The position numbers and the translations under genes are program-made. Below the pieces are notes generated by a model that was given only the letters and a program-made list of their open reading frames with translations, did no database searches and was not told where the DNA came from. Positions 23,595-32,888 of a stretch of DNA of 51,979 bases are shown one piece after another. Within the stretch, counting starts at the first letter, position 1. Each line of letters begins with the position of its first letter. The DNA comes from a virus, in the IMG/VR virus record IMGVR_UViG_3300029319_000076, positions 1-51,979 of that record; one strand, 5' to 3'.

Positions 23595-25178
23595 TCAACC
23601 TAAAAGCCAGGTCAAATCGTCGTTATCTTTATCTCCTGATTGCCAATCCCAACCAGTTCCTTTTAAACTTTCTTTATTTGTATATACTCCATCTGATTTT
23701 CCTATACCACCTAAAGATTTTCTGTTTAAGTCCATTCCTTGTTGTTGCAATCTTAATGCAGTATCTCGCATCCATAAACCAGTTGCAAATGACATTACTA
23801 AATCATCATTATATCCTCTAGCTGCTTCTGCTCTATGACCTAACCAAATAAATGTAAATAATTCATCTATCAATCTTTTTGAATGTACTAATGGAGTTTT
23901 ATCTCTAAAATATGTTTCTAATTTAGATATCACTAATGGACGAGTTCTTGAGGTCATTGAAAAGCCAGGAACTTTTTGATGTTTCTTTTTTAAATCATAA
24001 TTTTTCTTTAAGTGTATTTCTTCATCTAAATATCCATCTTGCTTATAAGAATAGTATAAATTTGAATATCCTTTATCTAATGCCACTTGAATTGAAGCCC
24101 ATCCAATGTTTGCATTTTCAACTACTAGTAAAGCATTATTATATTCTGTTGCTACTGCAACTAGCATATTACCATATTCTGTAGTTCCTATTTTGCCTCT
24201 ATATTCTGCAACTTGTTTACATTGTTCTGTATCAAACACATGAAACGCTGAATAGTCTGTAGAATCTCCTCTTGCAACGTCAGCCACTACCATATAATTT
24301 TTTGAATAGTTAGGATATTCCCAAACCCAATAATTGCCATCATGACCTCGTTTTTCTATTGGATCTTTAACATATGTTTCTTGATACCATTGTAATATTT
24401 CGCCATCCACAACTGTATGACCAGATGATATAAAATCGCAATCACATTCTTGCGCGGCCATTTTTTCACCTAACAATTCAGTTTGTTTAGCTCTCCATGC
24501 ATCATCTCGATCTGGATGTACTGTCCAATGGAGCATTATGTTATTGAATTCACCTCCTGCGGTAGCTTCTACCCATTGTTTATGAAACCAATTACCAACA
24601 CCATTAGGTGTAGACAATGCAATACAATCACCACCAGTTGCTAATGTTTGTTGAGCTGCTGTCCATATATCATCAATCTTATCAATAAATGCGGCCTCAT
24701 CAAATATCAATAATGATAAGGCTTCAGATCTACCTGCATCACCTTTTGATGATATTGCTTTAATTTGTGAACCATTTTTTAATCTTAATGATAATTTATT
24801 ATCTTCTAATACTGAACCGCTTAACCATTTAGGTAAATTTTCATGCATTACTCTCACTTTTGTAACAAGATTTTTTGCTACATCTTGTTTTGTTGCAATA
24901 ACTAATACATTAAAATCTGATTTGAATAACATTTTCCATAACGCATATCCAGCAGTTAAAGTTGAAATACCTAACTGTCTAGATTTAAGAATTATATTAT
25001 ATCTGTTTTGTGATATTTGTCTTAATGAATCTTCTTGAAAATCGTATAAATTGAAATATATCTTACCTTGAGTTGGATGTTGAATTATACAGTATTTACG
25101 CATGAAATGTACTGGATCTTGTACACATCGTTTATATTCATCACGTATTATTTCTTTTAATGTTTTCTTTACCGCCAT
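23595..25178 (-). CDS. gp17: Terminase large subunit, gp17-like
   Basis: This 527-residue packaging motor has an N-terminal ATPase with a Walker A variant KSRQLGIST (residues 65-73), Walker B LLIFDEAAF (E161) and the coupling motif ALSTPNG (187-193). The C-terminal nuclease has VVADVARGDSTD (D300, D308) and the late acidic block GYNDDLVMSFATG near residue 477. These agree with T4 gp17 (610 residues), which is longer at its N-terminus. No clear SD precedes the ATG; the leader reads TTATATTAAGTAAACT. The holin gene lies 50 bases upstream and the portal gene follows. A small terminase is not obvious nearby. Confidence 0.95.
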   Translation of the reverse strand: MAVKKTLKEIIRDEYKRCVQDPVHFMRKYCIIQHPTQGKIYFNLYDFQEDSLRQISQNRYNIILKSRQLGISTLTAGYALWKMLFKSDFNVLVIATKQDVAKNLVTKVRVMHENLPKWLSGSVLEDNKLSLRLKNGSQIKAISSKGDAGRSEALSLLIFDEAAFIDKIDDIWTAAQQTLATGGDCIALSTPNGVGNWFHKQWVEATAGGEFNNIMLHWTVHPDRDDAWRAKQTELLGEKMAAQECDCDFISSGHTVVDGEILQWYQETYVKDPIEKRGHDGNYWVWEYPNYSKNYMVVADVARGDSTDYSAFHVFDTEQCKQVAEYRGKIGTTEYGNMLVAVATEYNNALLVVENANIGWASIQVALDKGYSNLYYSYKQDGYLDEEIHLKKNYDLKKKHQKVPGFSMTSRTRPLVISKLETYFRDKTPLVHSKRLIDELFTFIWLGHRAEAARGYNDDLVMSFATGLWMRDTALRLQQQGMDLNRKSLGGIGKSDGVYTNKESLKGTGWDWQSGDKDNDDLTWLLG

Positions 25179-25228
25179 AGTTTACTTAATATAAGAAATT
25201 TTTTGCAGAAAAACAAGTAAAAGAATAA

Positions 25229-25627
25229 TTATTTTTTCTTGCTTTTTTCAAATGATCGTCCACCAAAATAAGCACCTATTACTGTAATAAGTACTAACTG
25301 TAAAAGATCTGTCCATTTTTGTTCAACTTCAAATGCTATTGTTCCTGCATCTATAAATATCATAAGAACTGTACATACTACTAAAAATATAAGCACTAAT
25401 GGTCTTACATTTTTTGATAACCAAGAATCAGAGTTCATATCAGATTTCCATCTATCTGTAATATTAGCTTCCATTTTGGTTTCATAGTCTGCTATAAGCT
25501 CTTTCATTTTTCTTTTTGCTTCTAGCTTTTCTTCTTTTGAGGTTGTTAGATTATCAAGTACACCACCAACTGATTCAACCAGTTCTCCGGCTCCACCTGA
25601 AAATAATTTTCCTAATCCTAATCCCAT
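25229..25627 (-). CDS. Holin, 3-TM gene-transfer-agent type
   Basis: This 132-residue protein has a Gly-rich start (MGLGLGKLFSGGAGELVESV) and a charged helix (KEEKLEAKRKMKELIADYET) followed by SWLSKNVRPLV. Two clear membrane segments lie at residues about 76-96 and 106-122. The end GAYFGGRSFEKSKKK is characteristic of the holin family first described in gene transfer agents and found in many marine phages. It would form membrane lesions that let the endolysin out. No endolysin is recognisable in this window. It starts 2 bases after the zinc-ribbon gene and precedes the terminase gene. Confidence 0.83.
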   Translation of the reverse strand: MGLGLGKLFSGGAGELVESVGGVLDNLTTSKEEKLEAKRKMKELIADYETKMEANITDRWKSDMNSDSWLSKNVRPLVLIFLVVCTVLMIFIDAGTIAFEVEQKWTDLLQLVLITVIGAYFGGRSFEKSKKK

Positions 25628-25629
25628 AA

Positions 25630-26298
25630 CTATTTCTCCTTTGATTTTAATTGATCTAAAGTTTCTTTTTTAAATCGATTATATTGTTCATCAATATATT
25701 TTAAGTATTTTTCTTTGTAATCTTCTTGATCATATGATTCAACTTTACCATCAGCATTTTGAACAAATTGTAATTTACCTTCCAATGCCCTTTTCAATAT
25801 TTCAACTTCTGTATCTGCTGTCTTAAAGAATGATGTTGCATTTGCATGCAATTTTTTTCGTTCATACTCTTCATACTTGCCTTCAGCTCTCAATTGAGTT
25901 TCCATTTTTACAACACAATCAAAACAAGTTTTATGAGTTTTCCAGAATTTTTTATTTAATCTAACTTCGTCATCATACATATTTTTGCCACAGTTAGGAC
26001 ACTCATTTGGCATACGTATAATTTTGTTGATTTCATCTAATATAGAATTTGCTGGTTGACGAGATTTAAATCCTTCATGTTGAGTAACACGAGTTTTTCT
26101 ACCTGACACTGGATCTGTTTCTATCCAAATTTTTGGATCTCCATTTTCAAAACGCTCTTCAATATCACTATCTTCAATTTTAGTTTTTGTATTACCTGTA
26201 TAAATTGATGTTTTTGTCTGTGATTTATGAGTTCCAGCTAACATTTGTTTGATAGCTTTTACGTTTTGTAGTTTACTATTTGCGTTTGATTTAGCCAT
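25630..26298 (-). CDS. Zinc-ribbon protein upstream of holin and terminase
   Basis: This 222-residue protein has a polar N-terminal part (QTKTSIYTGNTKTKIEDSDI). A four-cysteine ribbon follows: CPNCGK (C100, C103) paired with CFDC (C125, C128). A long charged helix closes it (RAEGKYEEYERKKLHANATS and onward), with a final KKETLDQLKSKEK. It is not recognised as a named family. Its place before terminase could suit a small terminase or packaging factor, because gp16-type genes often lie there, but T4 gp16 has no zinc ribbon and I see no helix-turn-helix. I leave the function open. Confidence 0.7.
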   Translation of the reverse strand: MAKSNANSKLQNVKAIKQMLAGTHKSQTKTSIYTGNTKTKIEDSDIEERFENGDPKIWIETDPVSGRKTRVTQHEGFKSRQPANSILDEINKIIRMPNECPNCGKNMYDDEVRLNKKFWKTHKTCFDCVVKMETQLRAEGKYEEYERKKLHANATSFFKTADTEVEILKRALEGKLQFVQNADGKVESYDQEDYKEKYLKYIDEQYNRFKKETLDQLKSKEK

Positions 26299-26317
26299 TT
26301 ATAACCTTTTTATTTTA

Positions 26318-26620
26318 TTATACCTCGTCTCGTTTTGATAACGATCCACGTACCTTTTGTTGATTTAATCTTTGCTTTAATTTATTGATAACACCTGTAT
26401 CACCTGCTGCTAATGATTTTATCACTTGCAATAAACCTGCTGCTCTCTGATCATCTGATCCAGATCCTAGAATAGCTTTTAATCTATCAAATCCTTGCAT
26501 TTTACTTAATGCTGAAAGTCTAGTAGATGCTGTCCTTTTTGCTCTATCTAAATAAGATCTTTCATTTAAAATTTTTTTGATTTCAGATCTTATCGCTTCT
26601 CTTAATTTTTCTTCATTCAT
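26318..26620 (-). CDS. Small basic helical protein
   Basis: This 100-residue protein, MNEEKLREAIRSEIKKILNE at the start, has a Ser/Arg-rich middle (LDRAKRTASTRLSALSKMQG) and ends KLKQRLNQQKVRGSLSKRDE. The opening helix 'LRexIRxEIxxiLNE' is a recurring N-terminus among small proteins of marine T4-type phages and might be a sorting or binding signal, but this is memory-based. An ATATTTAT motif and AAAGGGAA ribosome binding site precede it. It begins the group that leads to holin, terminase and portal. Function is unknown. Confidence 0.68.
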   Translation of the reverse strand: MNEEKLREAIRSEIKKILNERSYLDRAKRTASTRLSALSKMQGFDRLKAILGSGSDDQRAAGLLQVIKSLAAGDTGVINKLKQRLNQQKVRGSLSKRDEV

Positions 26621-26641
26621 GAGTGTTCCCTTTATTTTAAT

Positions 26642-26649
26642 ATAAATAT
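26642..26649 (-). promoter_or_regulatory. ATATTTAT motif (putative late promoter)
   Basis: The coding strand reads GCATATTTATATTAAAA, about 22 bases before the 100-residue gene and just after the ligase-fusion stop codon. Confidence 0.52.
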
Positions 26650-26650
26650 G

Positions 26651-28987
26651 CTACTTATCACCTAGTCCGCCAATTCCTAACAATTGATTGATAGGCGCAA
26701 ATAAACCTGTTAATTTATATGTTTTTCCTTTATATATAAATACTATACCTTCTGTAGGTACTAATTTTTCAAATCCGCCTAAGTCTTCAATACGTTTTAA
26801 TTCAAATTTTAATTTTTCAAGTGACGCTAAATCCTTAGATTTCTGTATGACTTTGATTTTTGAAGCTATTCTTCGTCTTATATCCTTTACAGCATCTGTT
26901 GGAACCACTGATAAATAATCTGAAATGTTAGCTAATATTTCAACTCCTAATTCCAAAAATATTTTTTCAAAATTATATACATTTTGTTTGTTTTGTTTTT
27001 TAAAATCTGTTTTATCAAATTCTTTTATTCTATTTAAAATATTAACATCAGGTATACTTGCTTTTGTTAATCTCATAGATTTATCAGAATATCCCCAACG
27101 TTTTAGCAAACCAAATTTAATATCATCAGTTGTATCAGGAAATAATTCTTCAATTTTATTTTTCCACCACATTTCATGCCACATTACTAATTCATCAGTA
27201 TCTTTTAATTTGTATTGTTTTTGTAACTGATTTACCTTGTTGATAAAGTATTGTTCCTTTTCTTCAAAATTAGGTAATTGTTTTAATGTTAATATTTTTG
27301 GAGGTATAATTTCAAATTGTTTTTGAATGTTTGCATTTACATCGGCTATCATTTTTTGCAATAATGGAGCATATTCTGGATATGAATCTGTCTTAGTTGC
27401 TGTATCTAAATTAAATTCGTCTACTCCATGAAATTGAATATAAGCTTTTGGTCCATACATTACAACGTTTTGAGTTCCTGGATATATAATTTCCATATTT
27501 AAAAATCTAGCTCCATTTCTAAATATTTCAAACAATTTTTCTTTTGGTATTCTTAATAATGCACGTTCTAAATCTTGCATTGCAAATGTAAAAGCATTTT
27601 CTATTTCTCCTCTTCCTGCAAATTTTGATTTTACTGCATCAATATCCATCGGAGTTCTTATAGTAGATTTATTTCTTGCTGCTCCAACTTTTCCATCTTT
27701 AAATGTTACTGCAAGATTTTGTCCATCTGTTTTTTCTTGTACTCCTGCTTCGATATCCAATTTACCTTCAAGAGATAATCGTATCATTTGCTTCATATCA
27801 CCAAATGTAATATCTCTATCATCGAATGGATGGTTCATATGACCTGCCGCACCACCTTCAGTTATTAATTCAATTGCTAATGATTCACCTAATGTTTTAG
27901 GTTTATAGTTATTTTCTTTCAATGTTGTTGGCACTAATTTTTCTCCTTTACTTGATTCAATAGAATCTTCCGCTCCTAGAAAATCTAAAAATTTAAATCC
28001 AACAGATTGAGCTATTTTTGAAATATAACTTTTCCATTTTGTATATCCAGGACGTCCTTTATAATCTTTTATATAATCTGTACCTGCAAACTCTCCTCCC
28101 TTAACACCTGTTGGAAAATATGATACTGTTAATGGTGGTCCATCTGGATACATTGTATTATGTATTTCAATTGGATTATCTTTTATAATATAATTTATAA
28201 CTTCGAATCCTAATCTTTTAGCCATATTAGATGTTTGCTTTCTATATGTGGTTTGATTTCCATAAAAATATCTTGGACCATCATCTACATCAGCTTTTCC
28301 TTGTGCACCAGCTGTACTTCCTTCTGTTAGATAATCTTTTATATTGATAGTAGTTAAAAATTCTGCTATTGAACTAGAAAATTTTTTTCTTAATAATTGA
28401 TAAATTTTTGGATCGAACCAACCCATAATATTTTTAAATGTATTCATATCAGCTGTTGCTAATGCTGATCTTAATGTAGTGCCAGACATTTCACCAAATC
28501 CTGGTATCTTTAACTCTATATGCGGGGCTATAACAACATATCCATGCGTTTCATATCCTTTTAGATTTGATTTAGACTTTTCATAATCTTGGAAATATCC
28601 TGGTGTTCCATCTTTTTTAGTATAGCGCAATCTTCCAGCATCTTTTTTTCCGTATACAAATACAACTGCAGTAGTGTTAGGATTATATTTTTTTAATAAA
28701 TTTTCTGGTGCGTATACATTACGTTCTTGTACAACATTTTGTATTCCATGCTTTCTAATAACTTGCACCTTTTCTCGAAAATTTAATGGCGATTTAGGAG
28801 GATCAACTTTATTTGATGTTACAATATAAGTATTTGATTTTCCAAATTTTCCAGCTAACCAATCATATACTTGTGCATGATGTTTACCCATAGGTTGAAA
28901 TCTGCCTGGATAGATTGCAATAACAGTTTTTATTTGCGAATTTGCTTCTGTTATTATATTTTGTACTATATGTTGACCTAAATTCAT
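26651..28987 (-). CDS. Fusion of NMNAT-like nucleotidyltransferase and KxDG ligase-like domain
   Basis: This 778-residue protein has three parts. Residues about 20-205 form a Rossmann-type nucleotidyltransferase: AIYPGRFQPMGKHHAQVYDW carries a variant of the HxGH motif (GKHH, first His replaced), and GEMSGTTLRSAL replaces the usual ISxTxxR. Residues about 220-345 form a middle region with DDGPRYFYGN. Residues about 380-778 carry the marks of a covalent nucleotidyltransferase (RNA/DNA ligase fold): motif I QEKTDGQ (K419, D421, G422), FLNMEII (E499), motif IV PTEGIVF (E746) and motif V TYKLTG (K758), with a large insert between them. The likely reactions are transfer of AMP to a small nucleotide (NAD-type synthesis) and ligation of RNA or DNA ends. 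Substrates are unknown. An ATATTTAT motif abuts its ATG. Confidence 0.82.
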   Translation of the reverse strand: MNLGQHIVQNIITEANSQIKTVIAIYPGRFQPMGKHHAQVYDWLAGKFGKSNTYIVTSNKVDPPKSPLNFREKVQVIRKHGIQNVVQERNVYAPENLLKKYNPNTTAVVFVYGKKDAGRLRYTKKDGTPGYFQDYEKSKSNLKGYETHGYVVIAPHIELKIPGFGEMSGTTLRSALATADMNTFKNIMGWFDPKIYQLLRKKFSSSIAEFLTTINIKDYLTEGSTAGAQGKADVDDGPRYFYGNQTTYRKQTSNMAKRLGFEVINYIIKDNPIEIHNTMYPDGPPLTVSYFPTGVKGGEFAGTDYIKDYKGRPGYTKWKSYISKIAQSVGFKFLDFLGAEDSIESSKGEKLVPTTLKENNYKPKTLGESLAIELITEGGAAGHMNHPFDDRDITFGDMKQMIRLSLEGKLDIEAGVQEKTDGQNLAVTFKDGKVGAARNKSTIRTPMDIDAVKSKFAGRGEIENAFTFAMQDLERALLRIPKEKLFEIFRNGARFLNMEIIYPGTQNVVMYGPKAYIQFHGVDEFNLDTATKTDSYPEYAPLLQKMIADVNANIQKQFEIIPPKILTLKQLPNFEEKEQYFINKVNQLQKQYKLKDTDELVMWHEMWWKNKIEELFPDTTDDIKFGLLKRWGYSDKSMRLTKASIPDVNILNRIKEFDKTDFKKQNKQNVYNFEKIFLELGVEILANISDYLSVVPTDAVKDIRRRIASKIKVIQKSKDLASLEKLKFELKRIEDLGGFEKLVPTEGIVFIYKGKTYKLTGLFAPINQLLGIGGLGDK

Positions 28988-28992
28988 TTTAT

Positions 28993-29000
28993 ATAAATAT
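28993..29000 (-). promoter_or_regulatory. ATATTTAT motif abutting a start codon
   Basis: The coding strand reads CAATATTTATATAAA-ATG, with the same 5-base spacing to ATG as the copy at 14659. No SD is visible between them. Confidence 0.5.
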
Positions 29001-29005
29001 TGATA

Positions 29006-29182
29006 TTATTGATTCTTTAATTTATTTACTTCTTCTACTAATTCATCTATTTTTTTAGATAAAAATACTACAGTTTCATGTAATGCTCCTTCATCTAATT
29101 CAGTTGCTGTTAGTTTTTGTTGAGGATCTTTTAAAGATCCAGATACTGCAAATTCTTCTGTTGTTGTTCTAATATTTGACAT
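29006..29182 (-). CDS. 58-residue coiled-coil protein after fibre gene
   Basis: The small gene starts at the ATG at 29182 (MSNIRTTTEEFAVSGSLKDP), 4 bases after the stop codon of the 1230-residue fibre. It ends in a heptad-like helix (VVFLSKKIDELVEEVNKLKN). The tail resembles the C-terminal coiled coil after the S74 domain of the 2562-residue protein. It may be a small trimeric fibre component or fibre-assembly chaperone. No family is recognised. Both ends are tightly spaced to neighbours, which supports it as a true gene. Confidence 0.75.
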   Translation of the reverse strand: MSNIRTTTEEFAVSGSLKDPQQKLTATELDEGALHETVVFLSKKIDELVEEVNKLKNQ

Positions 29183-29185
29183 AAT

Positions 29186-32100
29186 TTATAATGGTTTTTT
29201 ACAATAATGAATTACCCAATATACATTGGTATTAAAATTATTTGTTCCACCTGTTTTTATTCTTGGAAATAACATTGATCCAGGAGCTAAATCTAAACTT
29301 ATTGATTGTGACACATGATAATTATTATATTTGAAAAATTTATCATCTGATGCTTTACATTGCGAACTATCTACTGATGCTCCGTGTCTTTGTACAAATG
29401 TTCCTGCATTAGTATCTACATGATTTAATTCACTTTGTAAGTCTGAATTACGTGAATACCATAAAGAGCATGAGAAAAAGTCATCATCTGCATGAGTTAT
29501 GTTTGAGTTAGGTTGCACATAAATGTCCATTGATTTTACACTAGCAGAATAATTAGCACCATGAGGTATCCACCAACCTGTATTCATGTATAATCTACTT
29601 TCTGCGTTATCAGATGTTCCATCATAATCTGTTCCATAATCTTGAGCCCAATCTTCATTAGACATAAGACCTTTTGAATTTGGACCTTGCCAGTTAGTAT
29701 CATCATCTGTGTCACACCTTGCTGTTGCTTCCCATTGATAATAAGTGTTACTAAATATTTGTCCGCTTGCACTTATATTACCTGCAACTGTTAATTTTTC
29801 TACTGCCTTTAAAGTTCCTATTCCAACATTGTAATTACTTGCTGTGATAAATAAACCATTAGCATTATTAAGAGCAGTACCTTTAATAATCCTGAAATCG
29901 TTTGAACCAGCAGTTGATGTTGCATCTGAGCCTAGCACCCATTGAGTTGTTCCAGCTTTTGCAAAATCAATACGTGAATGATATACAACTGAAGATGCAT
30001 TTATTTTTAATGTTGCATTGGCATTTGTTCCATCTTTTGGAGCAATAGTCGGATTAATTATTCGTTCTGATTCTATATGACCGCTTGCAGTTATATGACG
30101 TGAAGCTGTTATATCTGTTATACCTGTTAATGATCCTTGAAGATTAATATGTCCACCGCCAGATCTAATCCTACCTACTGTTAATAGATCTGTAACAACT
30201 GCATCATCGGATATATTTAAAGTTGATGCGGTTATTATACCTGGATGATTTACTTGTATATTACCTGCAGTTTCTATTCTATTAATACCAGTTATGTTTG
30301 TTGATCCATCACCAGTTATGTTTCCATTAAATTCAGCATCTTGTGCTACGGCAAAAGTATTATTAAGAGTAAGACCATTGTTTATAGTTACAGCACCAGC
30401 ATTATCTATTTCAAAATCATTCACTCCACTTGAATTAAAATTATTAGCAGCAGAATGTATTGCAAATCTATTTCTTGAATCATCTACTCCAATTTGGAAT
30501 GGTGCAGTTGCATGTCGAAAATCTATTCTTCTATCTGTTCCGTCTGTATTCGCGCCACCTAAATGAATAGAACTACCATTTTGCATTACTAAACTTGATG
30601 ATATTTCAACACCCTGAGATGGATCGATATTAAGTAATTGAACAGCTCGATTACCTGTAAGTTTTGCAACACTAAATGATAATCTAGATGTAACACCACC
30701 AGCAGCATTATCAACTGATTTTATAACACTTTTAATAACAGCTGCTTCACCTGCACCTCTATCTTTATCTTCTTCATCTCGTGATCCTGATGCAACAACA
30801 AATCTAACAGATCCTATCACATCGCCAGCTGCGCCTTGTTCAAAAAATCCTGATTTTTTTGCTACATCTAATGTTATCGCTTGTAGTTTTGGATCTAATG
30901 AATTTATAAATTCAGTAACATTTCCATCAAAGCCACCCTCATCTTCAGCTGCGTTAATCTGATTTTCAAATTCAACACCTGAGGTTTGATTATCAGAACC
31001 AAAAGCTATTCCTGTTGCAACACTCGCTGCTTCAGCTGCTTGAGCTACAGATAAAACACCTGCGCCACCTCTTTGATATTTCAATACTAATTCACTTCCA
31101 GTTGCTGCCGATGCTGCATCAAAATTGAATGATTCCAAATCTCCAAATCGATTGATACGCAAACCTTTCTGTTCTGCCTTTCTTTGGAATTGAAATTCAT
31201 CTGCACGAAAATCTATTTCTTTTTCTGGATTATTTGTATTAAATCCAATTTTATCTCCAGATCCAGAAAAATATAATGATTGATCTTTTGATCCTGATAA
31301 TATAAATGATGCATTATCTACATTATCTTTTAACATTTGCATTGAAGCATCATTTAAACTGTAATTTCCGTAAATTATTTGTTGAGCAAATACACCACTT
31401 CCGCTTTGTATGATACTAGCAGTTGTTCTTGCATTTGCCATGTCTGGTTGATTAACGGCTCCAACAATTTTATTTGTTAGTCGAAATGCATTTGGATTGT
31501 TACAATAAGATGCTGAAATATACATTGAATTTTGATCAAGAGATCCTGTCGGTCCAGCACCTGCATCAAAACCTGGACGTAAGTAAATTCCACCTACATA
31601 ATTATTTATTTGTTCAATAGAAGCAGATATCATTCCAGCAGCTGTTTCAGTTGGACTAACTTCTACTTCAATAATATGACTAACTCTACTATCTAATGTT
31701 GGAAGAATATTTTTTGATCCAGTTTGAAGAGCTGTAAATGTAAATGTCGGATTTGTTGATCCTGTTGCATCTGGAAAAAATTGTGGTTTTCTTGATGTAA
31801 TAATTAATCCATATAAATCTCCATCACTACCACTAACTGATGCTGATATAAAACTTGATGAAACATGTAACGGACTATTTATAACATCTCGAGAAGCAGT
31901 TGCTATATTAAAAGCTGATGCTGTAAATGCAATTGGAACTTGAATTAGAAAATCATTGCCACCTAATCCTGGTGAAGAAGATGTTACATGAGCACCACCA
32001 CCAATTGAAAATGTTTTCAAAGTAGAATGATTAGTTAAACTTTGAGTGATAAATGCAAATGGTGTTGACAACGGTCCAGTGTTAACAGCATTAAATGTTA

Positions 32101-32878
32101 ACGTTTGCAAACTAGCTGTTGCTGAAACTCCAAAATAAGATGCACTTCTATTAATAATATCAGCAATTGCCTGAACTCCTTGTTCTCTTGATGAAGATTG
32201 ATAAAATATAATAGATTCTGTAACTCCGTCAAAATTGTTAATTGATTGTGATATAGAACTTGTATAGAAAAATTCAAATGGCCAAGTCAATCCATTATTA
32301 ATTGATTCAAACGGAACTTCACTGTTTAAAGATTGTGATGGTATAAACTCAAACACTTTACCGCCTGAACCAGATAAAAAGAATTTGTATTGTGGTCCGC
32401 CAGGTCCATATCCTGTATACGAATCTTGTGAACTTGAAAAGCTAGTAATAGTTACGGAACCAGATGCTCTATGAAACACAGGTGGATTTGTATAATATAA
32501 TCTAAACTTTTTAGCCACATATCCTTGCCTACTAGCAGTAAATTCAAAAAATTTACTTCCTTGAGAACCATATGATGACGAATCAGATGCACTGTTTGGA
32601 GCTGTTATAATACGATATTGATGCTGAATTTCTGGTGTTGTATATGCTATAGTATAAAAATGGTCTGCTAATGTACTACCACTAACATTGAAAAAACTAG
32701 CTGTATTATTGACAGGCGTATGATAATTATTTGCATTCGCAGACATTGAAATTTCAATAATTTGTCTTTCACCTGCAGATTGTGAATTTCCAACCAACGG
32801 ACTACCTGATGGTATTAGTGCTAAACTACCTGATAATTGTATAAAAGCATCTGATGGTGCAAATCCTATTTGTGGCAT
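29186..32878 (-). CDS. Large tail fibre protein, 1230 residues
   Basis: The N-terminal 450 residues are Ser/Thr/Phe-rich and beta-like (FAPSDAFIQLSGSLALIPSG, 'SAGERQIIEISMSAN'), with repeated 'FEFTASRQG'- and 'FSIGGGAHV'-type strands. A central alanine-rich stretch (AAEAASVATGIAFGSDNQTS) leads to a shaft with a few ITASGHI-type repeats like those of the 1168-residue fibre. The last 200 residues (DDDTNWQGPNSKGL, DWAQDYGTDYDG, GWWIPHG, LFPRIKTGG, VYWVIHYCKKPL) are homologous to the end of that fibre. I read this as a second fibre with the same type of tip. It lies 10 bases after the small S74-like gene and has SD AAAGGAA. Confidence 0.83.
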   Translation of the reverse strand: MPQIGFAPSDAFIQLSGSLALIPSGSPLVGNSQSAGERQIIEISMSANANNYHTPVNNTASFFNVSGSTLADHFYTIAYTTPEIQHQYRIITAPNSASDSSSYGSQGSKFFEFTASRQGYVAKKFRLYYTNPPVFHRASGSVTITSFSSSQDSYTGYGPGGPQYKFFLSGSGGKVFEFIPSQSLNSEVPFESINNGLTWPFEFFYTSSISQSINNFDGVTESIIFYQSSSREQGVQAIADIINRSASYFGVSATASLQTLTFNAVNTGPLSTPFAFITQSLTNHSTLKTFSIGGGAHVTSSSPGLGGNDFLIQVPIAFTASAFNIATASRDVINSPLHVSSSFISASVSGSDGDLYGLIITSRKPQFFPDATGSTNPTFTFTALQTGSKNILPTLDSRVSHIIEVEVSPTETAAGMISASIEQINNYVGGIYLRPGFDAGAGPTGSLDQNSMYISASYCNNPNAFRLTNKIVGAVNQPDMANARTTASIIQSGSGVFAQQIIYGNYSLNDASMQMLKDNVDNASFILSGSKDQSLYFSGSGDKIGFNTNNPEKEIDFRADEFQFQRKAEQKGLRINRFGDLESFNFDAASAATGSELVLKYQRGGAGVLSVAQAAEAASVATGIAFGSDNQTSGVEFENQINAAEDEGGFDGNVTEFINSLDPKLQAITLDVAKKSGFFEQGAAGDVIGSVRFVVASGSRDEEDKDRGAGEAAVIKSVIKSVDNAAGGVTSRLSFSVAKLTGNRAVQLLNIDPSQGVEISSSLVMQNGSSIHLGGANTDGTDRRIDFRHATAPFQIGVDDSRNRFAIHSAANNFNSSGVNDFEIDNAGAVTINNGLTLNNTFAVAQDAEFNGNITGDGSTNITGINRIETAGNIQVNHPGIITASTLNISDDAVVTDLLTVGRIRSGGGHINLQGSLTGITDITASRHITASGHIESERIINPTIAPKDGTNANATLKINASSVVYHSRIDFAKAGTTQWVLGSDATSTAGSNDFRIIKGTALNNANGLFITASNYNVGIGTLKAVEKLTVAGNISASGQIFSNTYYQWEATARCDTDDDTNWQGPNSKGLMSNEDWAQDYGTDYDGTSDNAESRLYMNTGWWIPHGANYSASVKSMDIYVQPNSNITHADDDFFSCSLWYSRNSDLQSELNHVDTNAGTFVQRHGASVDSSQCKASDDKFFKYNNYHVSQSISLDLAPGSMLFPRIKTGGTNNFNTNVYWVIHYCKKPL

Positions 32879-32888
32879 TACTTTCCTT

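Noticed and set aside
25353-25360. ATATTTAT core inside the holin gene (and another at 33884-33891 inside the giant fibre)
   Set aside because: Both are within coding DNA, encode normal residues and have no gene start at a suitable distance. They are kept out of the promoter list, though they show that the core alone is not fully specific.
26735-26746. TATAAATACTAT on the plus strand, identical to the classic T4 late promoter
   Set aside because: It lies inside the ligase-fusion coding sequence and points against all genes in the window, with no gene downstream on the plus strand. It is probably a chance match in A+T-rich DNA.
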